64,000 nt of DNA from Sphingomonas sp. G-3-2-10. Lineage in GTDB: Bacteria; Pseudomonadota; Alphaproteobacteria; Sphingomonadales; Sphingomonadaceae. The stretch lies in NCBI RefSeq assembly GCF_012927115.1, contig NZ_JABBFY010000003.1:282370-346369 (forward strand), in the 5' to 3' direction. Under the pieces are notes generated by a model. The model saw only the letters and a program-made list of their open reading frames with translations, ran no database searches and had not been told where the DNA came from. The first letter of the stretch is position 1, and the number at the start of each line of letters is the position of its first letter. Shown one piece after another: positions 9,134 to 16,668 of this stretch. The position numbers and the translations under genes are program-made.

Positions 9134-9345
9134 GAACGCGCCACATGGGCGCGATGGGGGCAAAGGGCAAGGCGGAAGTTGTACGGAGGGGAGGCGCGGT
9201 GCGGAGGAGCGTCCGCCGGACAATGGGCCGATTTGGGCGATTGTGAAACAATGTTGCGCGTGATCCCGCGCGGCGATTGACGCGGCAAAGGCGAGGCGGC
9301 GGCGACAGGCGATAAAGGGCGCGGCGACTGAACGTGCCTTAGCGA

Positions 9346-9732
9346 TCAATCGCCGCGAACCGCATCCGGAATCAGGGCCAGAAGACCGCCAGAGAAGATC
9401 AGGATGGGCAGAAGGATCGATAGAAAGGCCCAGCCGATATCGACGCCGCCGCCCGGAGTCGCTGCTTCGGGAAGGTAGATCAGTCCCCATGCGGCAAGAG
9501 TGAGCGCCAGCGCGACAAGCCACGGCCCGCGTTTGCGGATGCCGAGGATTGCATAGGCGAGGAAGGGCGTGGCGACCTGCAGGATCCGGGCGGCGCTGTA
9601 CTCATCCCAATATCCGGCGACGCCGGACGGACTGCCGGCCGCGACGACCGCGTTGCAGGCGGCGATGACCACGACGCCGATCAGGATGGCGAGGGCGGCC
9701 AGCGGTGCGGTTCTGGCGAGGTAATCGCGCAT
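9346..9732 (-). CDS. Small four-helix membrane protein, unknown function
   Basis: 128 residues from MRDYLART. Four hydrophobic stretches are visible: ALAILIGVVVIAACNAVVAA, ILQVATPFLAYAILGI, WLVALALTLAAWGLIYL and WAFLSILLPILIFSGGLLAL. No family motif is recognised. It lies downstream of the BaiN-like flavoprotein (48 bases) on the same strand and may be the end of that transcript. The hydrophobic pattern strongly argues it is a real gene rather than chance. Confidence 0.7.
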   Translation of the reverse strand: MRDYLARTAPLAALAILIGVVVIAACNAVVAAGSPSGVAGYWDEYSAARILQVATPFLAYAILGIRKRGPWLVALALTLAAWGLIYLPEAATPGGGVDIGWAFLSILLPILIFSGGLLALIPDAVRGD

Positions 9733-9779
9733 GGGAGCGACGTAATCCTGCGCGCGGGGGCGGTCAAACCGATGCGCGG

Positions 9780-10940
9780 TCAGATCGCCTGCCCCGCCGC
9801 CACGCCGCTCGCCCAGGCCCATTGGAAGTTGTAGCCACCGAGCCACCCCGTCACGTCCACCGCTTCGCCGATGGCGTAGAGGCCGGGGACCTTGCGGGCT
9901 TCCATTGTCTGAGACGACAGACCGGCGGTGTCGATGCCGCCGATGGTGACTTCGGCCTTGGCGAAACCTTCGGTCCCGTTGGGGACGAAGCGCCACGCGG
10001 ACAGCGCGCGCTCGGCTTCGGCGAGCTTCCTGTCGGTCATGCCGACCAGTTCGCCCGGCAGCCCGAGCTTCTCCGCCAGCACTTCGGCGAGGCGATCGGG
10101 CAGGGTTTCGCTCAGCAGCTTGCGCAGCGTGGTGCGCGGACGGGTGCGCTTGGCATCGGTCAGCCAGCTGGCAGGAGCAGCGGGCAGGAAGTCGATGCCG
10201 ATCGCCTCGCCGTGGCGCCAATAGCTGGAGATTTGCAGGATCGCCGGGCCGGAAAGGCCGCGATGGGTGAACAGCGCGGCTTCGCGGAACCGGGCCTTGC
10301 CCGCGCTGGCGACCACATCGGTCGCGACGCCGGACAAGTCGCGGAACAGGGCTTCCTCGCCGCTCAGCGTCAGGGGAACGAGCGCGGGGCGCGGCTCGAC
10401 CACCTTCAGCCCGAAGCGGCGGGCGAGGTCATAGGCGAAGCCGGTTGCGCCCATTTTCGGGATCGAGGGGCCGCCGGTGGCGATCACCAGCGACGGCGCG
10501 ATGGCGTCCCCGACGCGGTAATGCATGCCGTCATGGCTGATTTCGGGCGTGGCGCGGCCGGTGACGATCTCGACCTTGCCGATCGCGCATTCGCCTAGCA
10601 GCATCTCGACGATCTGCCTGGCCGAACCGTCGCAGAAAAGCTGGCCGAGGGTCTTTTCGTGCCACGCGATGCCGTGGCGCTCGACCAGATCGAGGAAATC
10701 GCGCGCGGTGTAGCGGCTGAGCGCGGACTTGGCGAAATGCGGGTTGCCCGACAGGTAGCGATCGGGCGCGGTGCCGATATTGGTGAAGTTGCAGCGCCCG
10801 CCGCCCGAGATCAGGATCTTCTTGCCGACGCGATCCGCATGGTCGAGCAGCAGCACGCGGCGGCCACGCTGGCCCGCGGTCGCGGCGCACATGAGGCCGG
10901 CGGCGCCTCCGCCGAGGATGATGGCGTCGTATTCAGTCAT
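9780..10940 (-). CDS. HI0933/BaiN-family NAD(P)/FAD-dependent flavoprotein
   Basis: 386 residues. The FAD-binding Rossmann motif GGGAAGLMCAATAGQRG opens the protein and is followed by RVGKKILISGGGRCNFTN, a signature of the HI0933/YhiN family. A second dinucleotide motif VIATGGPSIPKMGATG and the C-terminal FAD motif GLYAIGEAVDVTGWLGGYN complete it. Members are flavoproteins of uncertain substrate; a few reduce enone steroids. It is the last of four tightly spaced minus-strand genes beginning with the hydrolase at 12.7 kb. Confidence 0.88.
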   Translation of the reverse strand: MTEYDAIILGGGAAGLMCAATAGQRGRRVLLLDHADRVGKKILISGGGRCNFTNIGTAPDRYLSGNPHFAKSALSRYTARDFLDLVERHGIAWHEKTLGQLFCDGSARQIVEMLLGECAIGKVEIVTGRATPEISHDGMHYRVGDAIAPSLVIATGGPSIPKMGATGFAYDLARRFGLKVVEPRPALVPLTLSGEEALFRDLSGVATDVVASAGKARFREAALFTHRGLSGPAILQISSYWRHGEAIGIDFLPAAPASWLTDAKRTRPRTTLRKLLSETLPDRLAEVLAEKLGLPGELVGMTDRKLAEAERALSAWRFVPNGTEGFAKAEVTIGGIDTAGLSSQTMEARKVPGLYAIGEAVDVTGWLGGYNFQWAWASGVAAGQAI

Positions 10941-10958
10941 GAGAGTGGAAGGCGCGGA

Positions 10959-11138
10959 TCAGCGCAGCTTCGCGATGTTCAGCCCGTCCAGCTTGGCGCG
11001 GTCCTTCACCGATTCCTCGCTGCGGGTCAGCGCCTTGGCGATCGCCTTCAGCGCCATGCCCTTCTTGGCCAGCGTGTGCAGCTTCTGGATCTCGTCGGTG
11101 CGCCAAGGCTGGCGGTGGCGTTCGAATTTCTCGCTCAT
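10959..11138 (-). CDS. 59-residue basic helical protein, possible SANT/HTH-like
   Basis: A short reading frame (MSEKFERHRQPWRTDEIQ through DGLNIAKLR) lies between the flavoprotein gene, 18 bases downstream of its stop, and the hydrolase, 9 bases upstream. WRTDEIQKLHTLAKKGMALK followed by AIAKALTRSEESVKDRA looks like a SANT/Myb-type trihelix: a tryptophan, a helix, then a recognition-like helix. Such folds bind DNA or proteins. The tight spacing on both sides, good amino-acid composition and absence of a better frame here support a genuine gene. Function is unknown. Confidence 0.7.
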   Translation of the reverse strand: MSEKFERHRQPWRTDEIQKLHTLAKKGMALKAIAKALTRSEESVKDRAKLDGLNIAKLR

Positions 11139-11147
11139 GCGCGGGCC

Positions 11148-11909
11148 TTAGCCCAAAGTCGCGATCCAATCGAGACACGCCTGCGCGACCTGCTCCCAGC
11201 CGGGTTCGTTCAGCAGGAAATGCGAGCGTGCGCCGAGATCGAGATAGTCGGTCCGTGCCCGGCTGCGGCGCTGGATGCGGTAGGCCGATCGCGAGATGTG
11301 CGAGGTGACGAGGCGGTCGAGATCGCTGCCGGTAATCAGCAGGGGCTGGGTGCGGCGAGCGGGCACGATCCCCGTGCCGATCCAGCTTGCCCCCTGATAG
11401 AAGATGCGGCCCGGCGCGGGGATTACGAAGCTGTCAAATGCCGCGTCGGATTGCGCGCGGGGGGCGGCGTTGGCGAAGCGGCGGAACCAGCGATCGCGGG
11501 TGAAGGCATAGGGCCGGTTCCAGCCGTTCCAGCGCGTGACGATCGGCAGGATCGCGCCGATCGACGTCGGGCCGGGGATCACCCCGCCGATGGGGGCCGG
11601 GTTCACCGCGATTCCTGCCCGGCCCGCGCCGCGATCGAGCAGCATCTGCGTGAGCAGTCCGCCAAAGCTGTGGCCGATCAGGATCGCGCCTTGCGGGATT
11701 TGCGGCTGGAGATGATCGGCGATGGCGTTGACGGTCAGGCCGCCGAAACCCTCGGGCGGAGCGGCGTTGATCTCCGCCGCGGTATGCCCCGCGAGGAACG
11801 GCCATGTCGGCGTGTGGACGACATGGCCGGCGGCTTCGAGGAAGCAGCGGAGATCGTCCCAGCTGGCGGTGGTCACCCAGGCGCCGTGGATCAGGACGAT
11901 CTCCGCCAT
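11148..11909 (-). CDS. Alpha/beta hydrolase
   Basis: 253 residues. EIVLIHGAWVTTASWDDL gives the oxyanion-loop HGAW and ILIGHSFGGLLTQML gives the nucleophile serine elbow; a late GARSHFLLNEPGWE supplies the catalytic histidine. It resembles the hydrolase encoded at 12.9-13.7 kb closely in both ends (HGAW, GHSxGG, final SHxxxxxPGWEQVA), so the two are probably paralogues. Substrate is unknown. It sits 4 bases after the chloroperoxidase-like hydrolase gene in the same operon. Confidence 0.82.
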   Translation of the reverse strand: MAEIVLIHGAWVTTASWDDLRCFLEAAGHVVHTPTWPFLAGHTAAEINAAPPEGFGGLTVNAIADHLQPQIPQGAILIGHSFGGLLTQMLLDRGAGRAGIAVNPAPIGGVIPGPTSIGAILPIVTRWNGWNRPYAFTRDRWFRRFANAAPRAQSDAAFDSFVIPAPGRIFYQGASWIGTGIVPARRTQPLLITGSDLDRLVTSHISRSAYRIQRRSRARTDYLDLGARSHFLLNEPGWEQVAQACLDWIATLG

Positions 11910-11913
11910 TTCG

Positions 11914-12753
11914 TCAGGCCTCGGTCAGCACTTTGGCGGTCGCGAAAGCCAGCAGATCGGCGTTGAACCGGTCCTGCTCGACCGTGGCGAGGCCGTGGCT
12001 GCTACCTTCGTAGATCTTCAGCTCGGAGCCGGCGACGATCTCGTGCGCCTTAAGCGCGGCGGCGCCGATGGGAACGATCTGGTCGTCGCTGCCGTGGATG
12101 AACAGCGTCGGCACGTCGATCGCCTTCAGGCCCGGCGTGTAGTCGACTTCGGAGAATTCGTGGATGCAGTCGAGCTGGCCCTTCAGCCCACCCATCATGC
12201 CCTGCAGCCAGAAACTCTCGCGCACGCCTTCGCTGATCTTCGCGCCTTCGCGGTTGTAGCCGTAGAAGGGGATGGTCAGATCCTTGTAGAACTGGCTGCG
12301 GTCGTCGAACGTGCCCTTGCGGATGCCGTCGAACGCCTCGATCGGAGTGCCTTCGGGATTGGCGTCGGTCTTGAGCATCAGCGGCGGGACCGCGCCGACC
12401 AGCACCATCTTGGCGACCCGCGAGGTGCCGTGGCGGCCGACATAATGGGTGATCTCGCCGCCGCCGGTCGAGTGGCCGACCAGGATGATGTCCTTCAGGT
12501 CGAGCTGGGTGATGAGCGACTGGAGATCGTCGGCATATCGATCCATGTGGTTGCCGTCCCAGGTCTGGTCCGAACGGCCGTGGCTGCGGCGGTCGTGCGC
12601 GATCACGCGGAAGCCGTTCTGGCCCATGAAGACCATCTGGCCATCCCACGCATCGCCGCTCAGCGGCCAGCCGTGCGAATAGAGGACCGGCTGTCCGGTA
12701 CCGTGATCCTTGTAGAAGATGTTCGTGCCGTCGTCGGTGGTGATGAAGGGCAT
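11914..12753 (-). CDS. Alpha/beta hydrolase, non-haem chloroperoxidase/arylesterase-like
   Basis: 279 residues. Typical signatures of the cofactor-free haloperoxidase group are present: [35 protein letters not shown], the nucleophile [19 protein letters not shown] and a late [10 protein letters not shown] with GSSHGLATV for acid and base. These enzymes hydrolyse esters and can form peracids; natural substrates vary. First gene of a minus-strand run (this, hydrolase, 59-residue protein, flavoprotein). A perfect short palindrome lies ~75 bases upstream. Confidence 0.85.
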   Translation of the reverse strand: MPFITTDDGTNIFYKDHGTGQPVLYSHGWPLSGDAWDGQMVFMGQNGFRVIAHDRRSHGRSDQTWDGNHMDRYADDLQSLITQLDLKDIILVGHSTGGGEITHYVGRHGTSRVAKMVLVGAVPPLMLKTDANPEGTPIEAFDGIRKGTFDDRSQFYKDLTIPFYGYNREGAKISEGVRESFWLQGMMGGLKGQLDCIHEFSEVDYTPGLKAIDVPTLFIHGSDDQIVPIGAAALKAHEIVAGSELKIYEGSSHGLATVEQDRFNADLLAFATAKVLTEA

Positions 12754-12824
12754 GGGAAGCTCCTGTCACTGGGGTTTTGGGGAGGGAATCGCCCACGGCC
12801 AGACTATCAGGCACCGGCGTGAAT

Positions 12825-12838
12825 TGACACCGATGTCA
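12825..12838. promoter_or_regulatory. Short palindrome upstream of hydrolase operon
   Basis: TGACA-CCGA-TGTCA is a perfect 5-bp inverted repeat with a 4-base centre, in the spacer upstream of the chloroperoxidase-like hydrolase. It has the size of a repressor half-site pair. No regulator gene is adjacent, so the call rests on symmetry and position. Confidence 0.3.
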
Positions 12839-12878
12839 GATGAGTCGCGAAGCGAGGTCTGAGGGATCGCGAAGCGGT

Positions 12879-12913
12879 GCCCGGGCGGTCGGGAGGGGAG
12901 GGACCGCCCGGGC
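12879..12913 (-). terminator. Strong hairpin after the hydrolase gene at 12.9 kb
   Basis: GCCCGGGCGGTC and GACCGCCCGGGC pair perfectly over 12 bases around an 11-base purine loop, 23 bases past the stop of the minus-strand hydrolase and upstream of the next minus-strand gene. No U-tract is seen; it separates two transcription units by position. Confidence 0.55.
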
Positions 12914-12935
12914 TTGCTTCAAGACGGGCCGGGGG

Positions 12936-13742
12936 TCAGGCCGCCTTGGAAATCGTCGCGATCTTGCCGGGGCGGGCATGGCCGACCGCCCAGCCAAGGG
13001 CATAGTCCGCGACCTGCTCCCACCCGGCATCGATGCCGGTCCAGTGCGAGCGGCCGGGGAATTCCTTGTACTCGGTGATCGAAGGCGCCTGGAGCTGCTT
13101 CTTGTAGATCGCGCGGGTCATGCTGGCGTCGGCGATCAGATCGATTTCACCGCCGATCAGCAACAGCGGTGCGCGGTGCGGATTCTTCCAGTTGATCTTG
13201 ATCTTCCCGACGACGCCGTTCCAGTAAACCCGGCCGGGCGTGGGGATGATGTAGCGATCGTAGAGCGCATCGGCCTGATCCTTGGGCGCGGTCTGGGCAA
13301 AGCGGTTCTTGAAATAGCCGCGCGACATCGTCTTGGCCTTGAGCCAGCTGAACGGATCGCCAAGCACCGGCAGCGCCGACCAGATCGCGCTCGGCCCCAG
13401 CGGCACGCCGGGGGTGGGGGCGGGGTCGATGGCGACGCCGGCGACACCGAGGCCCATGTCGAGCAGATGCTGGACGAACACGCCGCCGAGCGAATGGCCG
13501 ATCAGGATCGGTTCTTCGGGAAGGTCGCGGATGATCGCGGCATAGTGCGCGATGATCTGGCGCTGGCTCAGCGACTTCAGCGCGGGATCGGGATCGGCGC
13601 GCAGATCGGCTGGATCGCGATCGTCATAGGGCCAGTCCGGCGCGACGACGGTGTATCCCTGCGCTTCGTAGCGCGCCTTGAAGCCTTCCCAGCTCTTCGA
13701 ATTGAGCCAGGCGCCGTGGATGAGAACGATGGTCTTCGACAT
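12936..13742 (-). CDS. Alpha/beta hydrolase (paralogue of the 11.1 kb enzyme)
   Basis: 268 residues. Motifs: IVLIHGAWLNSKSWEGF for the oxyanion loop, ILIGHSLGGVFVQHLLDMG for the nucleophile, and GRSHWTGIDAGWEQVADYA with the base histidine. Substrate is unknown. It stands alone between a hairpin downstream and a 16-bp palindrome (13845-13860) about 100 bases upstream; the same palindrome occurs upstream of the receiver gene of the neighbouring two-component locus. This suggests that the response regulator encoded at 16 kb controls this hydrolase, an inference from shared DNA sites. Confidence 0.82.
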   Translation of the reverse strand: MSKTIVLIHGAWLNSKSWEGFKARYEAQGYTVVAPDWPYDDRDPADLRADPDPALKSLSQRQIIAHYAAIIRDLPEEPILIGHSLGGVFVQHLLDMGLGVAGVAIDPAPTPGVPLGPSAIWSALPVLGDPFSWLKAKTMSRGYFKNRFAQTAPKDQADALYDRYIIPTPGRVYWNGVVGKIKINWKNPHRAPLLLIGGEIDLIADASMTRAIYKKQLQAPSITEYKEFPGRSHWTGIDAGWEQVADYALGWAVGHARPGKIATISKAA

Positions 13743-13844
13743 GATCCGATCCTCCTGTTGGGGGACGGTCAGCCTTGCTTCCGTCCATGTAGGTAGAATG
13801 ACGGAGGGTCGGGCGCGGCGATATTACGCGGGCGGGTGCGGAGG

Positions 13845-13860
13845 TAATACGTTGGTATGA
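13845..13860. promoter_or_regulatory. Palindrome TAATAC-N4-GTATGA, putative response-regulator site 1
   Basis: TAATACGTTGGTATGA is a near-perfect inverted repeat with centre GTTG, about 100 bases upstream of the hydrolase at 12.9-13.7 kb. An almost identical element (14 of 16 bases) lies at 15914-15929. The shared flanking bases and central GTTG argue for a common binding protein, most simply the FixJ/LuxR-type regulator encoded next door. Confidence 0.5.
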
Positions 13861-13878
13861 GGCGGCGATCTTCTTAGC

Positions 13879-13900
13879 CCTCTCCCGCTTGCGGGAGAGG
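13879..13900 (-). terminator. Hairpin directly after the histidine kinase stop
   Basis: CCTCTCCCGC-TT-GCGGGAGAGG is a perfect 10-bp stem with a 2-base loop, abutting the TAA stop of the minus-strand kinase. It resembles the small GC palindromes scattered between genes in sphingomonads and may act as a terminator or mRNA 3' protector. Confidence 0.5.
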
Positions 13901-15448
13901 TTAGACGGAGGGCAACGTCACCGTGAACCGCGCCCCGGTCTCGCCATTGGCCGCGCGGATCGTGCCGCCATGTGCCTCGGCGATGCTGCGGCAAATCGGC
14001 AGGCCCATGCCCATGCCGGTGGATTTGGTGGTGTAGAAGCTGTCGAACAGCCGCTCCGGGTCGCCGGGGATGCCGGGGCCGTTATCCTCGACGGTCAGGG
14101 TGACGCCATCGTCGCAGGTGGCGGTGGTGAAGCGGATCGTGCGGTCGGCGGCGCCATCGGCCATTGCCTGCGCCGCGTTGACCGCGAGGTTGACGATCAC
14201 CTGCTGGAGCTGGGTGCGGTCGGCCAGCGTTTCCGGGAGGTCGGGCGTCAGATGGCGCTCGACCGCGACCTGCCGGCCCTGAAGGTCATGGCCGAGGAAG
14301 ACGAGCGTCTCTTCGACCAGCGCGTTCAGCGACAGCGGCAGGCGCTCGGGCTCGCGGCGTTCGGCCATCGCGCGGACGCGGGCGATGATCGATGCGGCGC
14401 GGCGGGCGTCGGCGACGATGCGATCGGCGAGATCGCGGACTTCGCCCAGATCGGGCTGTTCGTTCGCCAGCCAGCGCAGGCTCGCCGATCCGCTGGTGGC
14501 GATCGCGGCGAGCGGCTGGTTGACCTCATGCGCGATCGACGCGGTCAGCTCGCCCAGCATCGATACCCGTGCGGCATGGGCGAATTCGGACTGGAGCCGG
14601 GCGAGCGCGGCTTCGGCTTCCTTGCGCGCGGAAATATCGACCACGCCGATCAGCATGATCCCGCGCTTGCGCGCTTCCTGACACAGCGAGACGGTGAACA
14701 GCACGTCGATCTGGCTGCCATCGACGCGGTTCAGCCGGGTCTCGGTCATCAGATAGGGCTGGCGGGTCATCGTCGCGACCAGCGCGTCGATATAGATATG
14801 CTCGCTTTCGCGCGGCCAGAAATGGTCGATCGTGCGGCCCTTCAGTTCCTCGATCTCGGTCGCGCCGAACAGTTGCAGCGCCTGCGGGTTCACGTCGCCG
14901 ATGGTCGCGCGGCGCATCGTCTCGCGCAGGAAGTCGCGGTTCGCGTGGAGATGGGCACCCAGATCGGTGACGCCCTGATCCCGCAGTGGGATCAGCATCG
15001 CGCCTACGCCGGTGAAATCGACTTCCCAGAAGGCGACGGCCATCGCCTGGAACATGTTGCGATAGCGATATTCGCTCAGCCGCAGCGCATCCTCGGCGGC
15101 CTTGCGCCGGGTAATGTCGCGCGCGGTCTCGACGATCCGGACCATGTTGCCATGCGCATCGCGTTCGAGCGTCCACCGCACGTCTAGCACCAGATCCTGT
15201 CCCGACGCGGTGCTGCGGGTCAGTTCGCCTTCCCAGCGATCGCCGGCGTGGAGCGCGGCTTCGAGATCGTCGAGCGGAGTTTCATGGCGGCTGTTCAGCA
15301 GTTCGTGGAGCTTGCGGCCCAGCGCATCGGCGCGGGCATGGCCGTACAACGTTTCGCTGGCCTTGTTCCACGACAGGATATGACCCCAGGCGTCGCGCGT
15401 GACGACGCTTTCATGGACGAGATCGAGAATGTCGGCCGGGGTCCCCAC
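13901..15448 (-). CDS. PAS-domain sensor histidine kinase
   Basis: 515 residues with no membrane segment. Two PAS/PAC units occupy about residues 1-115 (TRDAWGHILSWNKASETLYG) and 120-275 (YRNMFQAMAVAFWEVDF, ending in GVVDISARKEAE). The phospho-acceptor is the histidine in SIAHEVNQPLAAIATSG, and the ATPase domain has NLAVNAAQAM, DNGPGIPGD and GMGMGLPICRSIAEAHGG. The H-box type (HEVNQPLAAI) is that of FixL/DctB-like kinases. Gene order LuxR regulator, receiver, kinase on one strand suggests a phosphorelay. Signal unknown; no haem-binding histidine context was identified in the PAS domains. Confidence 0.9.
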   Translation of the reverse strand: MGTPADILDLVHESVVTRDAWGHILSWNKASETLYGHARADALGRKLHELLNSRHETPLDDLEAALHAGDRWEGELTRSTASGQDLVLDVRWTLERDAHGNMVRIVETARDITRRKAAEDALRLSEYRYRNMFQAMAVAFWEVDFTGVGAMLIPLRDQGVTDLGAHLHANRDFLRETMRRATIGDVNPQALQLFGATEIEELKGRTIDHFWPRESEHIYIDALVATMTRQPYLMTETRLNRVDGSQIDVLFTVSLCQEARKRGIMLIGVVDISARKEAEAALARLQSEFAHAARVSMLGELTASIAHEVNQPLAAIATSGSASLRWLANEQPDLGEVRDLADRIVADARRAASIIARVRAMAERREPERLPLSLNALVEETLVFLGHDLQGRQVAVERHLTPDLPETLADRTQLQQVIVNLAVNAAQAMADGAADRTIRFTTATCDDGVTLTVEDNGPGIPGDPERLFDSFYTTKSTGMGMGLPICRSIAEAHGGTIRAANGETGARFTVTLPSV

Positions 15449-15472
15449 GCTGCTACTGTCCCCGAGGGCGCT

Positions 15473-15850
15473 TCAGGAGTCCAGCGCGCGGCGGATGCAC
15501 TCGGCCAGCGTATCGGTCTCGAACGGCTTGCGCAGCAGACAGCGGACGCCTGCTGCCTCGGCGCGCTCGTCGATGCTGCGCTCGGTGCGCGCGGTGACGA
15601 GGATGACGGGCAGCGTGCCCTTCATCCGCGTGCTGAGATCGAGGCCGTCGATGCCGGGAAGCTGGTAGTCGGAGACGAGGCAATCGGCGCGGCTGCTGGC
15701 GTCGCCATCGAGGAAATCCTCCGCCGACGCGAAGCCTTCGCCCGCGTAACCGAGCGAGCGCACGAACCCCAGCAGAGCGGGGCGCAGCGATTCATCGTCC
15801 TCGACGATAGCGATCAGGGGCCTGGCAGACACGCGACTCATATCCTTCAC
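15473..15850 (-). CDS. Stand-alone response-regulator receiver
   Basis: 125 residues, a single receiver domain: acidic pocket IAIVEDDESLRP, phospho-aspartate in CLVSDYQLPGIDGLDL, threonine in ILVTAR and lysine in LLRKPFETDTL. There is no output domain, so it likely passes or buffers phosphate between the kinase 24 bases downstream and the LuxR-type regulator. Start is uncertain: GTG 15850 or ATG 15841, the latter having GAAGG very close. A palindrome at 15914-15929 lies ~65 bases upstream. Confidence 0.85.
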   Translation of the reverse strand: MKDMSRVSARPLIAIVEDDESLRPALLGFVRSLGYAGEGFASAEDFLDGDASSRADCLVSDYQLPGIDGLDLSTRMKGTLPVILVTARTERSIDERAEAAGVRCLLRKPFETDTLAECIRRALDS

Positions 15851-15913
15851 TGGGGAAGGTGATGCGACGCCGTCCCTTGACCCTCATCTGCGCCAAAGCG
15901 ATGCAGACGGGAA

Positions 15914-15929
15914 TAATCCGTTGGTATTA
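15914..15929. promoter_or_regulatory. Palindrome TAATCC-N4-GTATTA, putative response-regulator site 2
   Basis: TAATCCGTTGGTATTA matches the element at 13845 in 14 of 16 positions, including the centre GTTG. It sits between the LuxR-type regulator stop and the receiver start, placed to act at a promoter for the receiver-kinase pair. Autoregulation by the response regulator is the simplest reading. Confidence 0.5.
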
Positions 15930-15951
15930 CGGGGTTCTACGGCATCCCGTT

Positions 15952-16569
15952 TCAGGAAGCGGCGAGGCCGAGCTTACCGGCCATGCGGACCAGATCGGGC
16001 AGGGTGCGTGCGCCCATTTTGCGCATCCCCGCGCCGCGATGGATCTTTACCGTCACTTCGGACAGGCCGAGTTCGTAGGCGACCTGCTTGTTCAGCTTGC
16101 CGGTGACGACCAGAGCCATCACCTGCTGCTCGCGCGGAGACAGCGTGGCGTAGAGGCTGCGCAGCCCGGCATCGTCGCTGGCTTCGGCACGGCGCTTCGC
16201 ATCGCGGTCCATCGCCGCGGCGACGGCGTCGAGCATGTCCTGATCGCGGAAGGGCTTCACGAGGAAGTCGACCGCGCCGGCCTTCATCGCGCGGACGGAC
16301 ATCGGGATATCACCGTGCCCGCTCATCAGGATCGCGGGCAGGGCGATGCCGAGTTCGTCGAGCCGGTCCTGAAAGTCGAGGCCGCTGATGCCGGGCATCC
16401 GCACGTCGAGCACAAGGCAACCCGGCGCGTCCTCGCGGTCGGCAGCGAGGAAGTCGGCGACCGACGCATGACCGCGCGCGGCCAGCCCGACCGAGCGGAA
16501 CAGGCTCTCCAGCGCCGCACGAAGCGACGAATCGTCATCGACGATGTGGATGATCGCGCTGTCAGCCAT
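15952..16569 (-). CDS. FixJ/LuxR-type response regulator
   Basis: 205 residues. The N-terminal receiver has VDDDSSLRAAL, phospho-aspartate in LVLDVRMPGISGLDF, the MSGHGDIPMSVRAMKAGA block and KPFRDQD, all as in FixJ. A LuxR/GerE helix-turn-helix follows: LSPREQQVMALVVTGKLNKQ, then SEVTVKIHRG. It should bind DNA as a dimer once phosphorylated, probably by the kinase two genes downstream. It is divergent from the CHASE2 cyclase across 99 bases, so it could also affect cAMP synthesis. Confidence 0.9.
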   Translation of the reverse strand: MADSAIIHIVDDDSSLRAALESLFRSVGLAARGHASVADFLAADREDAPGCLVLDVRMPGISGLDFQDRLDELGIALPAILMSGHGDIPMSVRAMKAGAVDFLVKPFRDQDMLDAVAAAMDRDAKRRAEASDDAGLRSLYATLSPREQQVMALVVTGKLNKQVAYELGLSEVTVKIHRGAGMRKMGARTLPDLVRMAGKLGLAAS

Positions 16570-16668
16570 TCGTCCGGGATAAGGACAGCCTTGCGGCGGG
16601 GCAACAAGCCGATGTGGTTCCGAAACGATTTCCTTGTGGTAAGACCTGTCGCGAGGGGATCGGGCGAT

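Noticed and set aside
15859-16668. Open frame running in phase into the adenylate cyclase from 800 bases upstream
   Set aside because: It lies antisense to the LuxR regulator gene, has no family sense, and ATG 16669 with GAGGGG gives a proper membrane-anchored start.
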